A DNA stretch of 64,000 nt from NCBI GenBank assembly GCA_039545355.1, contig BCJJ01000003.1, positions 496,001 through 560,000 on the forward strand, written 5' to 3'. A program made the position numbers and the translations under genes. The stretch is from Trichosporon coremiiforme. Taxonomy: Eukaryota; Basidiomycota; Tremellomycetes; Trichosporonales; Trichosporonaceae. Below the pieces are notes generated by a model. The model did not search any database. It saw only the letters and a list, made by a program, of their open reading frames with translations, and was not told the origin of the DNA. Positions 21,942 through 32,742 of this stretch are shown here, in pieces (position 1 is the first letter of the stretch; every line of letters begins with the position of its first letter).

Positions 21942-23009
21942 GAGAGGTGGAGATGAAGGAAGAAGAGAAAGCAAGACTGAATCCGAAGTGGAGGTTGGTT
22001 GTCAATGGTGGGCGAAGGGGTGCCTACCAAGATTACTGCCGTTTTCATAAGCAGCCCTTCACTGCTCCTTGGAGTCGAGGTCGCGCGTTGGAGCCTGCTA
22101 TGATTGCTCTTCGGGGGCTTCCCGGTGGACTGTGCGTTTGTACTCCTCCTGGAGGGTTGCTGGTGGGGTGCCGTTCTTGGCAGGCTGCCAGCTCGAACTA
22201 CCAAACGCCCGCAAGTATGCTCGCTTCAAGGGATTACCGTGCTCCGTGGTCCCCGTGCCCCTACTCGATGTTACTAGTAGGCCCTTCCAGGCTGATGAGC
22301 TGAAAGATGGGTTGTAAGAGCCTGCACTCGGCGCCAAATCAGAGGGAGTACCACCACCATGCTGCCAGTCCTACGTGTATTGAGGCGGGAGGTACTGTAC
22401 TGAGCGAAATCGGCTGAAGCACGTTGGTTTCTCCGTTATCATCGGACCAGCGGATGCCATCGGCCTGGCAGCCAAGAGTTCGGCTACCAACACTACCCAG
22501 GGTGACTGACCTCCACTCACTCTTTTCTGTTCATTCCCCCCGTTTTCTTCTTCCACTGCAGCTCCCCCTCTGTGCAGGTGATAGTGGTGATACAGAGGCG
22601 GAAAAGGGTTGTGGCGGTTTAATACGAAGTCAGTGGCAGTCTGAAGATAGCATCTGAGCAGAGTTTACAGTTTACGGGGAGATGGCATGGCACTGGGTGT
22701 AACTAATTCACCTGCGGACCTGGTGAGTGGGTCCACTGTTCGCTACTCAGATCACATCGACCACAGCTCACAGCAGCTGATAGAGCTATGATTCTGGGTT
22801 TGCCTTGACACAGTCACATACTTCCTCAGGTAGCACCTGGCTACAACTCGCTCTCTGAACTGTTCAGGATGGGCAGAGGGCCCATTACAAGCAGTCAAGT
22901 CTCAGGTTTCGTGCCAGTGTAGCCACTTACAGTGCTGCCCCAGCTATCTGTCAGTGTGCAGCCAAGGTAGCCATGGCATCTGACTCTCCTGGTCTCCACT
23001 GCCCAGTCT
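21942..23009. other. Intergenic, nothing recognised
   Basis: About 1 kb between an F-box-like gene and retrotransposon remains. Frames are short and unstructured. The last 40 bases of this stretch already carry transposon-like sequence in a shifted frame. Confidence 0.4.
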
Positions 23010-23925
23010 GTGTGGACACCTCATCACAGATATGCAACTCCGACTCGACGCCATTCGACAATGTCACAACGCCCCTCTCGCTGGTCACTTTGGACAGAAG
23101 ACTTTGGACAGAAGAAGACTCGCGAACTCGCCATGCGGTATTTCCATTTTCCCGGCATGCGCACCTTCATCGACAAGTACGTCAATGGCTGTGAGACCTG
23201 TGCCCGCAACATGTCACCATATCATCGCCGTTATGGTCCACTCCAGCCTCTCCCCACGCCCTCCGCTCCTTGGACATCGATTGCCATGGACGCCATCACC
23301 AAGCTTCCGCTCTCGAAGGGCTTCGACTCCATCATGATCTTCCACTGTCGCCTCACCAAGATGGCACACTTCATTCCCTTCTTAGAGGAAGGTTTTGACT
23401 CTCCCGCTCAAGCTGAGATGTTCTTCGACACTGTCGTCCGTCTTCACGGCATCCCAACTGACATCGTCTCCGACCGCGACCCTATCCTCACGTCAATGTT
23501 CTGGCGCACCTATGTCTCACTCCTCGGCTCCAAGCCCAACTTCACCAAGGCCTACCGCCCGCAGGCCAATGGCGGCAATGAGCGCATCAACCAGATCATC
23601 GAGCAGTATCTGCGCATCTTCGTCAATCACAACCGCGACGACTGGGCCAAGAGACTTCCTCAAGCTGAGTTTGTCTATAACAACTCACTTCACACCTCGA
23701 CAGGTTTCACTCATTTCCGAGCCCTCTATGGCTCTCACCCTCGTTCACCTCTCGACCATCTTGCCCCGACCAAGCTTCCGTCCCTTGACCATCTCATGCA
23801 GAGCGTTCATCTCTCCGCACTCAATTTTTCAAGAACTTAGAAACCGCTCAAGCCAACTACAAGCGCTTCTATGACTGTCATGCTCAAGCATCCCCTCGCT
23901 TCAAGGTAGGAGATATGGTCTGATG
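23010..23925 (+). mobile_element. Ty3/gypsy integrase fragment, plus strand
   Basis: Encodes an integrase region of a Ty3/gypsy polyprotein. The zinc-binding part shows an RYFHFPGMRTFIDKYVNGCETC pattern. The catalytic core has MDAIT, SDRDPILTSMFW and PQANGGNERINQ, the positions of the usual Asp-Asp-Glu triad. It ends with HTSTGFTHFRALYG and PLDHLAPTKLP. Upstream sequence (LRLDAIRQCHNAPLAGHFG) is in a different frame, and downstream a frameshift near 23835 precedes a tail reading RFKVGDMV and a stop. No reverse transcriptase, protease, gag or LTR was found on this side, so it is a dead fragment. Confidence 0.85.
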
Positions 23926-24495
23926 CACGCTCTTGCATGAGATGATCGAGAGATGGGAGCTTGGTTGGGGCAAGATGGTCGAGAGGTGAACGAGGGTGGA
24001 AGCCGTAGACTGCTTGGAACGGAGTGTAACCGGTGGACGAGTGGACAGAGTTGTTGTAGACGAACTCAGCATGAGAGAGCTTCTTGGACCAGTGTCCTGG
24101 TTGTGGTTGACGTGGATACGCAGGTACTGCTCGAGTACTTGGTTGATAGGCTCATTGCCGCCATTGGCTTATGGGTGATAAGCCGTGGTGAAGTTGGGCT
24201 TGGAGCCGAGAAGATCGACCAAGGTTCGCCAGAATACCGAGACAAGAGTGGGGCATCGATCCGAAACAATGTCCGTCGGGACACCATGACAGGCATGTTG
24301 TCGAAGGTCTCATCCAAGCGAAAGAGGAAGAGGCCAGCGTCATGCTTCTTGCTGCAGAACCCCTTGGGAAGAGGGAGCTTAACCGCAGAGATAGACGAGA
24401 GAGGGAGAGCTGAAGACAGAGGAGAGGAACCAGGGAAAGAGTGGCAAGTTGAGCCTCGAGTGCGGTGATGCGAAAATCTTGCTCGTGTTCCATGT
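23926..24495 (-). mobile_element. Second Ty3/gypsy fragment, inverted, gag joined to integrase
   Basis: On the minus strand a gag-like start (MEHEQDFRITALEAQLATL at about 24495) leads in shifted frames to KLPLPKGFCSKKHDAG and FLFRLDETFDNMP, a gag-type segment. It is followed within a few bases by integrase sequence (HGVPTDIVSDR, VFWRTLVDLLGSKPNF, ANGGNEPINQVLEQYLR). Protease, reverse transcriptase and RNase H are missing, so a large internal deletion has joined gag to integrase. An in-frame stop precedes ANGGNE, and there are further shifts. The integrase part is closely related to the plus-strand fragment, and both stop at their LDHLMQ segment, so the two meet tail to tail near 23925. Confidence 0.75.
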
Positions 24496-25289
24496 TGTTC
24501 AGACGCCAAGTCTTGATTCCGCGACTCAAGTTACATGATGTGTGCCGATTGACCTTGAAGAAGTGTGGTGACAGACTACTGAACATCTGCCGGGGGAGAG
24601 GCAAGATGCTGCTGAGCCTCAGGCGAGAGGCTAGCAAACCAGGACAGGGGCTGATCCTCCATGCTGAGAGAAGTGCTGGAGACCAGTAGATAGACGTGAG
24701 GGTGGCGCGCGCCGGGACTTGAACGTGATGGTGGCAAGGAGAGATTGCCAAACAGGAAAGCAGGGAATTGAAGGATGGATACTGTCAGGCCGATGCCTAG
24801 GATAAGAACAGCGAGAGGGATGCTCTCGGGCTTGACAGTCTCTCCGGGAGGGCTGTTGGACGTGGAGATGACAAATGATCCATCCTTGCATGGGCACTAT
24901 GGGAATTAGGACCATATATATGACTTGGACGGCGGATATGATGTAAGGGGCGTAGGAAGAGGGCCTAGTAAGGACAGTGATATCACGGTGGGTGCAAGGC
25001 CCGGATGGCATGGCGTGTGCGGCATGACACATCACGTTTCAGACTCCTTTTACAATACACTCGACTACTCTCGGCTAATGGCTACGAAGTACTTAACTGG
25101 ACAATGCCAGGTTTGAAGCTACAGCTACAACGGAGAAGCTCCGTTTCCGCTTGCGGCACCTCACTTCTAGACAGGCTCGGGAAGATGGACGTGCGGGTTG
25201 TCGGTGACGGTGCCAGACTGGTAGAGACTTAGCATGCTCCATGCTGTTGGCGCCCTGGACGGGCTCGGCGATACCATTGTGGGAGCCGT
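24496..25289. other. Transposon flank, no gene
   Basis: About 800 bases upstream (minus-strand sense) of the gag-like start. They may include 5' untranslated or LTR sequence of the deleted element, but I could not define LTR ends or a target-site duplication. Confidence 0.35.
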
Positions 25290-25729
25290 TGAAGGTCATC
25301 TGGCTGATGTCGGGGCCACCCAGGCCTCAATGAGGAGAATGAGAGTCACGTTCGAAGAGTCCGAGATAAGCCAGTCTACCACCATGCGGTCTCCTTGAGA
25401 GAGAAGCCGGACATATTGCAAGTTCGGCAACGAGACAGCAGGCCATGGTCTTGAGGCGTCGCCGACATGCAAACATGAGCACGCGCACATGCGCTGCAAT
25501 GCGCTCATCCTCGAACGCGAGGCGAAGGTGGCCGGCGAAGGTGGTAAGAGTGAAGGACTGCACTGTACATTCGATGTGCTGGACGATGCGGCTGTCGACG
25601 CAGTCATGGAAGGCATGCTGCGTTAGGCGCAGGGCGCGGGTGGTGTTGTCGTCCCGATCGTCCAAGGCACAGTCCAGGATAGCGTCGCGGATGTGAGGGA
25701 AGCCGATGTCCCAACGTTGAGGGGGTCAT
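25290..25729 (-). pseudogene. F-box-like pseudogene, type B, 5' part only
   Basis: Starts at the ATG 25729, but one extra G after the sixth codon throws off the frame. In the shifted frame the sequence reads IGFPHIRDAILDCALDD, then RALRLTQHAFHDCVDSRIVQHIEC and LRLAFEDERIAAHVRVL. Near 25470 it shifts again, and the family segment continues as VSLPNLQYVRLLSQGDRMVVDWL before ending at about 25296. The C-terminal domain is absent. It is thus a truncated copy with at least two frameshifts. Confidence 0.75.
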
Positions 25730-25951
25730 GATCGGTAGGGTGATTTTTGTGGGAACGTCGGGTTGACGGGGTCTGGCGGCGGGCAAGTTTCCAGTGAGAT
25801 GGTGAGAGGAAGTGGATGTTGCCGAGTCGACCGTGCGCCCTCAACAGGTGAGGAAGTCACAGAAAGCGGAGTCTGACGGCGATCAACTACGTCTCGCCCT
25901 CGATGCTGTTTACAGGTTACCACACACCAGTTCACACTTGCCGAATGGCAT

Positions 25952-26173
25952 CTACAGAGCAGATTGCTGTATGGAAAAGCGGTTTATCCACGTCTGGGGT
26001 CTCCAGTGTCGGCCCGGGATGGATTCCACGAGCGTCCATTCCTCGTCGGTAAGCTCATTGCGCCACTCCGCCATGGAAACGTAGCGGTAAGAGACCCTCC
26101 CAGAACTTGCGTTGTAAGTCCCGGCTGCATGCAGTAGCACGACTTGGCGGGTCATGGCGTCATTTCCTGCCAT
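25952..26173 (-). pseudogene. Isolated C-terminal fragment of an F-box-like gene
   Basis: Contains the family's C-terminal signature, VSMAEWRNELTDEEWTLVESIPG, without any F-box-like N-terminus upstream; the next gene at 26239 has its own complete C-terminus. It is probably left from a deleted copy, since the truncated 5' copy at 25290-25729 lies downstream rather than upstream of it. Confidence 0.65.
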
Positions 26174-26238
26174 GACGCAGCGCTCAGTTCGGAGTCAGTG
26201 ACTGCGGTATTGGTGCTGTTTCCGAGGTTTATCGTTCG

Positions 26239-27261
26239 TCACATGTACCAGTACTCCAACAGTCTCCAGCAGCTCCTGGGGATCGACTGAATGAGCTCCC
26301 ACTCCTCGTCCGACACCTCCGCCCTCCACCCCGACAGCGGAACAGCGCGGCAAGGGTAGTCTCTAGCCCCAAGCTCCCAAGAGGTGGCCTTGTACTCGTT
26401 CACAATGAGGCTCGTCAAATCCTCAGGTCCCACGAGGGCACAGTCTTTGATAAGAAGCTCCCTGAAAGCTGGTTGCCGTTCGCTTTCTTTAGTCACCCCG
26501 AACGTCATGACAGAGCTGACAAAGCTCTTTCCAAATTGGAGGTCCATAGGTCTCTTGCCAACCAGATCGGTGAAGGCGGAAACCTCGGCTGGGTCTTGGA
26601 AGAGGATGGGGTGGTCTGCCGAAGTGGTTCCGTCCGTTCCGTCCTGGGAGGGGTTGAACCGTTCCGGGAATTGATGGGGCCGCAGGGAGGGCTCGTCGTC
26701 GTCATCATCTGAAAAGAGTTGCGCAGGTGCGACTGTGATCCAGCGAGAAAAGCACTGTGGAGCGGAGGAGCGAAGAATGCTCCAACAGCGCGCCCGAGAA
26801 GCCGTGACCGGGGTGATCATGGTGATTCCGCCAGCATCTCGAGGAAGCCAGCCCTGCAATTCTGTCCAGCGGTCACAGAACATTCGCACGTATTGCACGT
26901 CAGGGCACGGGGCGGGTTCGTACTTGTGCACGTGCTCTGGCAAGGAGAGAGCCAACTTGTCCGCGTATATGTCTAACGTGCGTACACATGAAGCAACTTG
27001 AGGGTCCCCAAAGGCGAGGCCCACACGTCCGACGGCAGTGAAAACGGCGAAGAGCCGGCGCGAGCTTCGCTCCTTATTGGGGCTGTCGAAGTCTCGCCGA
27101 GTGCAAACAATGTGCTGAGCAATGCGGCGATCGATGAAGCGGCGCGTGGAGCGGTTTGTCAGACGCAGTGTGCGGATTAAGTTCTTGTCCTGGTCATCGA
27201 TGGCGGCATTGACAACGGCGTCAAGGATGTGCGGGAAGCTATTCGAATCGAGGAGGGTCAT
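26239..27261 (-). CDS. F-box-like protein, type B, intact
   Basis: A single-exon gene of 340 residues beginning MTLLDSNSFPHILDAVVNAA. The F-box-like part continues with RTLRLTNRSTRRFIDRRIAQHIV. The family's RVGLAFGDPQVASCVRTLDIY and CPDVQYVRMF segments follow. An acidic loop (LFSDDDDDEPS) and a middle region of unknown structure come next. The C-terminus has PLSGWRAEVSDEEWELIQSIP and CWRLLEYWYM. It is longer than the copy at 21024 mainly through the central insertion. No catalytic motif, signal peptide or membrane helix is visible. A substrate-recruiting role in an SCF ligase is inference from the F-box-like start. Relatives flank it on both sides, most of them broken. Confidence 0.75.
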   Translation of the reverse strand: MTLLDSNSFPHILDAVVNAAIDDQDKNLIRTLRLTNRSTRRFIDRRIAQHIVCTRRDFDSPNKERSSRRLFAVFTAVGRVGLAFGDPQVASCVRTLDIYADKLALSLPEHVHKYEPAPCPDVQYVRMFCDRWTELQGWLPRDAGGITMITPVTASRARCWSILRSSAPQCFSRWITVAPAQLFSDDDDDEPSLRPHQFPERFNPSQDGTDGTTSADHPILFQDPAEVSAFTDLVGKRPMDLQFGKSFVSSVMTFGVTKESERQPAFRELLIKDCALVGPEDLTSLIVNEYKATSWELGARDYPCRAVPLSGWRAEVSDEEWELIQSIPRSCWRLLEYWYM

Positions 27262-27760
27262 GGTGCCGGAACTAAGTGCGGTGGCAGCAAGGCGGAGGTG
27301 ATGTTAGCGGGGTAGAGGAAAGAGCGAGGGTGGAGGAGGCTGGAGTCGACGAAAGACGAGAAGTTGGTGACCTGAGTGATCTGGTTTGTGAGGAAGGGAG
27401 CATGTGACAGACAAAACGAAATACGCCGAGTCGACCAGGGGCGGGTAACCCCAGTATCGACGCTCGTGCTCGGCAAATATCGCTTTCCGAGCTGGGCCGG
27501 CTCTTCCTTGGCAAAGACCCTCGTCGTCAGTGGCTGTCAGAAATTAAGACGAACACACGCAGGCTAGCATTTCAAAACATAGGAAGCCGATCACTACTGG
27601 CCCCCGCATTGCAACGCTGCTATCACAGCAGTGGACTTCGGGGGGATCAGCGGATCGGTCAATTTTGTGCTCACTATCTTGCCGAGTTAAGCGAGTGAGG
27701 GCGGCTTTCCTCTTACTGACCTTCAGCTTACAGTTACAAACTACAGTGTGCATAGAAGAC

Positions 27761-28709
27761 TTAGCAGCTATGCATGGCAGTCTCGCGTACGGTATATGTG
27801 TCGAAGCAGCACCCAGGGAGCGACTCGATCAGAGCCCACTCCTCCTGCGCCAGCTCAGCGCGCCATTCACTCCAGCTGAGGGAGTGAACGTTGCGGCACG
27901 CTTGCCTGATTCTGATTATCTCCTCGTAAAACTCGGCGAAGTGAGAGACGAACTCAATTCCCCCTTGTTCTCGAGCTCAGTAGCCGGGACAACTTCGAAA
28001 CTCCGACTGCCGTGTAGCGGGTCGTCTCCATGCTATCCGGAATGCTGCTGGCGTCGGTACCCTGCTTCATCGTGGCCCTGCCGAACGTGCCAACGCACCA
28101 CTCGGGCACTTCCCTAGGGTCGCCGGCCCCGAGGAAGGCGACGGTATGTTCCATTGGCTTGCCGGATAGGTTCTTGGTCCATATCCCGTCTGGGTCCTGG
28201 AAGTGCTAGTCCTCACCGCGGCTCGGAAACACCGTGATGCAGCGCGACACAGACTTCAGCGTCTTCAACTGAAGGACGCTCATATTGCAAATAGCGCTGT
28301 CCATTCTTACGACAATCACGGTGTGTCCTCTGGCATCCGAGGGCAGCCAGTCCTGCACGTCCGTTTGGGGTCTCGAGAACACTCGCGCGTATCGCAGGTT
28401 TGGAAACTTGACCGGTTTGTAGTAGCCGCCCACAACCATCCCAAACGCGAGGTGCATGTCAAGTGTGCGGACACGGGCAGCAATCTCAGGCTCTTCAAAC
28501 GCAAGACGCACGCGTCCGACGGCAGTGCGGAGGGAGAAAGGGCGCCGAACGCAGACAGCGTGTTGCGCAACGCGGCGGTCGATAAAGTCGCGTGTGAAAC
28601 GGTGAGTCGGATGTAGCGTGCGAATCAACTCGTTGTCGCGACTATCGAGCGCGGCGATGATGACGGTGTCGAGGATGTGCGGGAAGCGGGTCCAGTCGAA
28701 GTAGATCAT
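27761..28709 (-). pseudogene. F-box-like pseudogene, type B, nearly full length
   Basis: From the ATG at 28709 the frame reads MIYFDWTRFPHILDTVIIAAL, then FTRDFIDRRVAQHAVCVRR, RVRLAFEEPEIAARVRTLDMH and FPNLRYARVF, a clean family match. An in-frame TAG at 28206-28208 interrupts it, after which the same frame continues (HFQDPDGIWTKNLSGKP). A second lesion, one extra G in a five-G run near 27960, ends that frame. Past the shift the sequence recovers as LSWSEWRAELAQEEWALIESLPG and ends at 27761. Only two lesions separate this copy from an open frame, so it is a young pseudogene, or a sequencing error deserves exclusion. Confidence 0.75.
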
Positions 28710-29088
28710 GGTAGCAACAGAGTGTGGTAGGAGGGTGATGGGCACGACAGTAAACGACAGGGACGACGGGGGAGCTGCAGTGTCAAAGGCGTTGTAAGCG
28801 GGTCGGCAATGGAGGCTGAGGCTCTTGAGCTTGGGGAGGCTTCTTGAGGTGAGCGATGTTGATAATGAATGAGTGGCGAGTGACAGAAACAAGTAAACAA
28901 CCCAAGTGGACCAGAAAGGCAGGCGCGCAACACACGGGCGTCCCAGCGCGCGCAGAGCGGAGCCAAACAGCCATCTGCGCTGAGTGGCGACTCGCAGTCG
29001 TCACCTGTTGTCAGCTCAGTCGGTCACCGTCAGCAGCTGCGCCAGCAATACTGTGCATAGCGCCGAGCAAGTCTAGATGTCTATACGT
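28710..29088. other. Intergenic, nothing recognised
   Basis: Short gap between the F-box-like pseudogene and the 3' end of the WD40 gene. The pseudogene's frame is open upstream to 28892, but that part is not conserved. Confidence 0.45.
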
Positions 29089-30810
29089 CTACACCGACAC
29101 CCTCGTCTCGAACAGAGTCGTCCCGTTGTCCTCATGCCGGTACCCCATGCAGCTCTCCTTCGCGTGATCTCCGTATCCGACCGTCCAACCCCACTTTCCT
29201 CCCCTCCTCCTGTATCCAGTCGGAATATCCTTCCCATCCCTTCCTCTGCCCCGCCCTCGTCCTCTTCCTCGTCCGTAGCCGGAGTGACCATAGGGCTCTT
29301 CGTACACTTCGTGGAGATCATCGTGTGCGCGTAACCCTCCACGACGGTCTCCGCTCCCGTCCCACGCACAAACAAACGCCCTCCGCTCACTTACGCCCCA
29401 GACCCTCCCACCCTCCGCGACCATCCCGTACACCGGCGACCCCTTGCCTTCAGGCGTGAAGACAGAGTATCCTTTCGCCGTCCTAATGTCAAAGACACTG
29501 ACGATACCATGCTGCGACCCGCCCGTCGCGACGGAGTTCTCGCCCAGAAAGCTGGCGCAATAAAGCGGCGCGTCCTGCCACGGATCGCTGAGTTCCATCT
29601 CACAACTCCCCGTGCGCAGATCGTGTATGCGAGCGAAACCGTCGTGCCAAGCAGAAAGCACTATGTTCGGGTCGTTGCCGAGCGCAATGGAGTAGGGCGT
29701 CGAGCGCCGAGCCGTCCGGCCCAAAGCCGAGTCAAGCGCGTCCAGAGAGTCGATGACGATTACGCCGTCATCGGACTCGGTCGCGGAGGGAGAGCCATCG
29801 GCACGGAGAGACTGGACGTGTTCGACTCCGTCGGGACGGAGAGCGTAGATTGCCACCTCGCCGCGGATTCCAACGAAGGCGCGGTCGGGCGTGAGCAAGC
29901 CGGACCAAGGTCGTTCCTCGAAATCGAACTCGACTGGCGGCAACCAGGGCGATCGTGCGTTATAAAGACTTCCAACGCCATATGACAAAGCGAGGAAGTG
30001 ATCCCCATGGCCAGAGAGTGTGTAAATGTGTTCCTTTGGGTGCTGATAGTGCGCCGTAGACCTGAGTTGGCCCAAGAGAGACAGGCGCTGCAGCGTGCCG
30101 TCGAATTGGGCAGTTATGATCTCCCCGCCGGGCAGGGGGTGCAGGCCCACAATGTCACTGTCGCTCCTATTCGACAGGGGGTAGACGTGCGCGGAGGCGA
30201 CCGCTTTTGGAGCATACGTGGTGCGATCTCTCTTCCCGTTCATTGAGTGTCGTCTAGACGTCGGCGAGTCGGGGGGAAGCGAGCGGAGAGGCGGAAACTG
30301 CGGCGAGGTCGAGGGCGAGTATGTCGAAGACTGGGGGGAGACGAGCGGGTGCACGAGTATATCTCCCCCTGCTCCGATGATGAGCCTCTCGCTGTCGAGA
30401 GATACGACGGGGAGGCATCGCCTCGACCATGTCTGCCCAATCTGAACCGCGTGCATCTCGTGGTCCTTTAGATTGCGCTGAATCCGGGCTTGGAAGTTGA
30501 AGAGATCCTTCGGACGCCATTTCTCGGATGGAGGAGTGAGGGAGGTGTACCGGACCCGATGTTGGGAGAGGTACAGGGGCATTCCCTGGTAAGTAACCTG
30601 GCGTTAGCTTGATCCTCCCCTAACAGCTTAACAGCAGACATGGTGATGATGGATTTGAGGTAATGGGAAGGGCGGGGGACTCACTCTTCGGTCCATGACC
30701 CGACTAACGAGCCGGAGCCTCGCCAAGTCCTCCGCCGGCAGGAGTTCCAGGATATGCGCCATGACGTCCCCTGGCACGCCTTCAAGTGAGGCGATCGGGA
30801 GGTCCCTCAT
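29089..30810 (-). CDS. F-box and WD40-repeat protein, FBXW4-like
   Basis: Two exons, 30685-30810 and 29089-30597, give 544 residues. The intron has donor GTGAGT and a CTAAC branch motif before the acceptor. Residues 8-42 form a canonical F-box (LEGVPGDVMAHILELLPAEDLARLRLVSR). The rest folds as WD40-like repeats: strands such as PVVSLDSERLIIGAGGDI, IITAQFDGTLQRLSLLG, IVLSAWHDGFARIHDLRTG and SVATGGSQHGIVSVFDIRT. Near the C-terminus is a GYGRGRGRGRGRGRDG stretch. The layout fits FBXW4 (dactylin), a substrate adaptor of SCF ubiquitin ligases. It is a conventional F-box protein, distinct from the orphan F-box-like family next door. Subfamily is inferred from architecture. Confidence 0.8.
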
Positions 30811-31540
30811 TGTCCCGTTCGCTCTTGTTCCCGTGCTTGAGGTAGTCGGGTTAAATGAGGTGTTGTGGAGAGTTCGAATTATTTTGGTGGCGAAACCGAT
30901 CGCATGTCGTCACCTTAGTCACCCTGCAAAAAACTGTGGAGGCCCGCAACGGTTGCAACACCCGGATCGCCTGTCAAGTTCCGCATAGTGTACTCGACAA
31001 CAGATCCACGGCATGCAGCAAGACGCGCAGGCAGGGCCGGCATCGCACTCGCGGCCAAGCTCGAGGCAAGCAACCGCTCCGACGTCTCAGCCAAGGAGCT
31101 GAAGGAGGCTCTGCCCGGGTCCGGACCCTAACGAAACAGTTATAGTAGATAGACGACGAGCCGTACTTGTTATGCAAACACGCAAACACATGATCTATTA
31201 CTGTGTCGCGACTGTGCCTGCTCGGAAGAAAGTCCTTGTGCAATGCCTGCTGGCTGCTTCACATAGGTGTCTACTGTAATTGACTGATGAATGCGTGGAA
31301 GTGATGAATACAACAGCAGTCCCAGTCTGTAAACGGGATGGGTATGAATGCTAGAGTTATAGGTAGGTAATGATTACGAGCCTCTTCAGATGAGCATGGA
31401 CAAGATGTGTTGGAGATGGATGACCCGGAAATGTAGGCTGGATCAATGATGTGAAGCAGATTGTAGTTGTGTCGCAGGGTCGAACGAAGCTGTTCTTCCA
31501 ATGTTCGTTGAGGGAATGTTTGCTGGGTCATGTAAATATT
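30811..31540. other. Intergenic, nothing recognised
   Basis: About 730 bases between the F-box/WD40 start and the GPN2 3' end. Contains AT-richer sequence than its surroundings from 31150 on, consistent with promoter and 3' UTR. No gene supported. Confidence 0.45.
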
Positions 31541-32742
31541 CTAATCTATTTCGTCCGAGAAGTCTCTAGGTCGGATCTGGACACACCCGCTGCGCGGGTC
31601 CTCCGTAGTGTCGGGCTCGGTAGCCTCGCCACCCTCCTGCGGGGGCTGCTGGCTGAGCATCGCCTTCTTAATCGCCTCTGCCTGATGCCGCGCGGCCCAC
31701 TCCTTCTCCCACTGCTCCTCCTGGAACTTGTCATACGCCTCCTTGTTCTCCGCGCTGTAGCGCTCCTGCACATCGTTCACATCATAGTCCATAGGCCGAG
31801 CTGCCGTCGAGAACAGTGCGTGCATGTTGTCGTCTGTTGTCGAACCGTCGAGCGGGATAAAGATGTAGCCTGTCGCCTTATCGATGACGCGCACGAGGTG
31901 CATCATGCTCTGCTTGTCCTCGACGGCAAGTGTCTCGAACCCGACCAGGCTGAAGTCCTCAATGAGCTCGACCATGGCCTCATTCAGCTTCTTCATCTTC
32001 TTCCCGCCGGCGCGTGGCTGGTCTTGGAGCGTCTGCAGCAGGTAGCCGAGGTCCTGCACCTGCGTGTAGTACTCGAGGTTGAAGGGAAGCTCACCAAAGC
32101 CACCAATTGTGTCAATCTTACTGAGAACATTGATGTGAGGCATCTCCAGCTGAAGCATAGCGCGCAGAGCCAGCAACACGGCAGCGATGTACTTGCTGGG
32201 GTCGGTGATGGCGTGCGCGTCCGTCAGGTGCACCGCGGCGAGCCGGTAGTCGAGCTTTTGGAGCTTCTGGATGATGTGCTTCAGGGAGTCATGGTTCGTC
32301 CACAGCTCCGCTTGACCCGGTGTGTCGATGACGATGTAGCCGTTGCCGCCCTCGTCTGCAAGCACCTCATCCAAGCGACTCAGCAGCCAGTCAAAGTTCT
32401 CCTCGAGGTACTCCATACAGTAGAGCATGGCACCGTTCGGTCCCAGACCGTATTCGTCCATCACCTCTTGCAGGGTGATGAGCTCGGTGATGGAGACGGC
32501 GCATGGATAGGGGGGATCGGTGACAGCAGGGTCAAGGTTAATAACCTTGACTGGTCGTCCCAGAGCGGTGAGGAACTGGCTGTCAGCTCAACTCCAATGG
32601 TAGCTTAGCTTACCTGGTACATGCCATGGCAGTAGGTTGACTTGCCCGCTCCCGGTGGACCGGTGACAAGCTGCCCGAAAGCGGAAGCATAGTGCTCCGG
32701 TAGCAACAACGACATAGGCTGGTCTTCAGTGGTGGAGGACAT
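31541..32742 (-). CDS. GPN2: GPN-loop GTPase 2
   Basis: Two exons, 32614-32742 and 31541-32575, give 387 residues. The start at 32742 is chosen because the frame upstream is low-complexity; a second ATG nine codons on would also serve. The P-loop GPPGAGKST lies at about 28-36, the diagnostic Gly-Pro-Asn loop at 88-90 (YGLGPNGAML), VIDTPGQAELWT gives the switch II aspartate, and NVLSKIDT the guanine-specificity motif. The C-terminal tail is charged and glutamine-rich. GPN GTPases act in the cytosol in assembly and nuclear import of RNA polymerases II and III. Paralogue 2 rather than 1 or 3 is inferred from the motif spacing and the FETLAVEDKQSM region. Confidence 0.9.

Noticed and set aside
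24703..24724. Sequence starting TGG and resembling a retroelement primer-binding site
   Set aside because: It reads in the plus orientation, whereas the nearby gag-like sequence is on the minus strand, and no LTR end sits next to it.
29340..29400. GTAAGTGAGC inside the F-box/WD40 gene considered as a splice donor
   Set aside because: The frame reads on through a WD40-like strand (RVWGVSERRAFVCAWDG) to a normal stop and no matching acceptor improves the protein.
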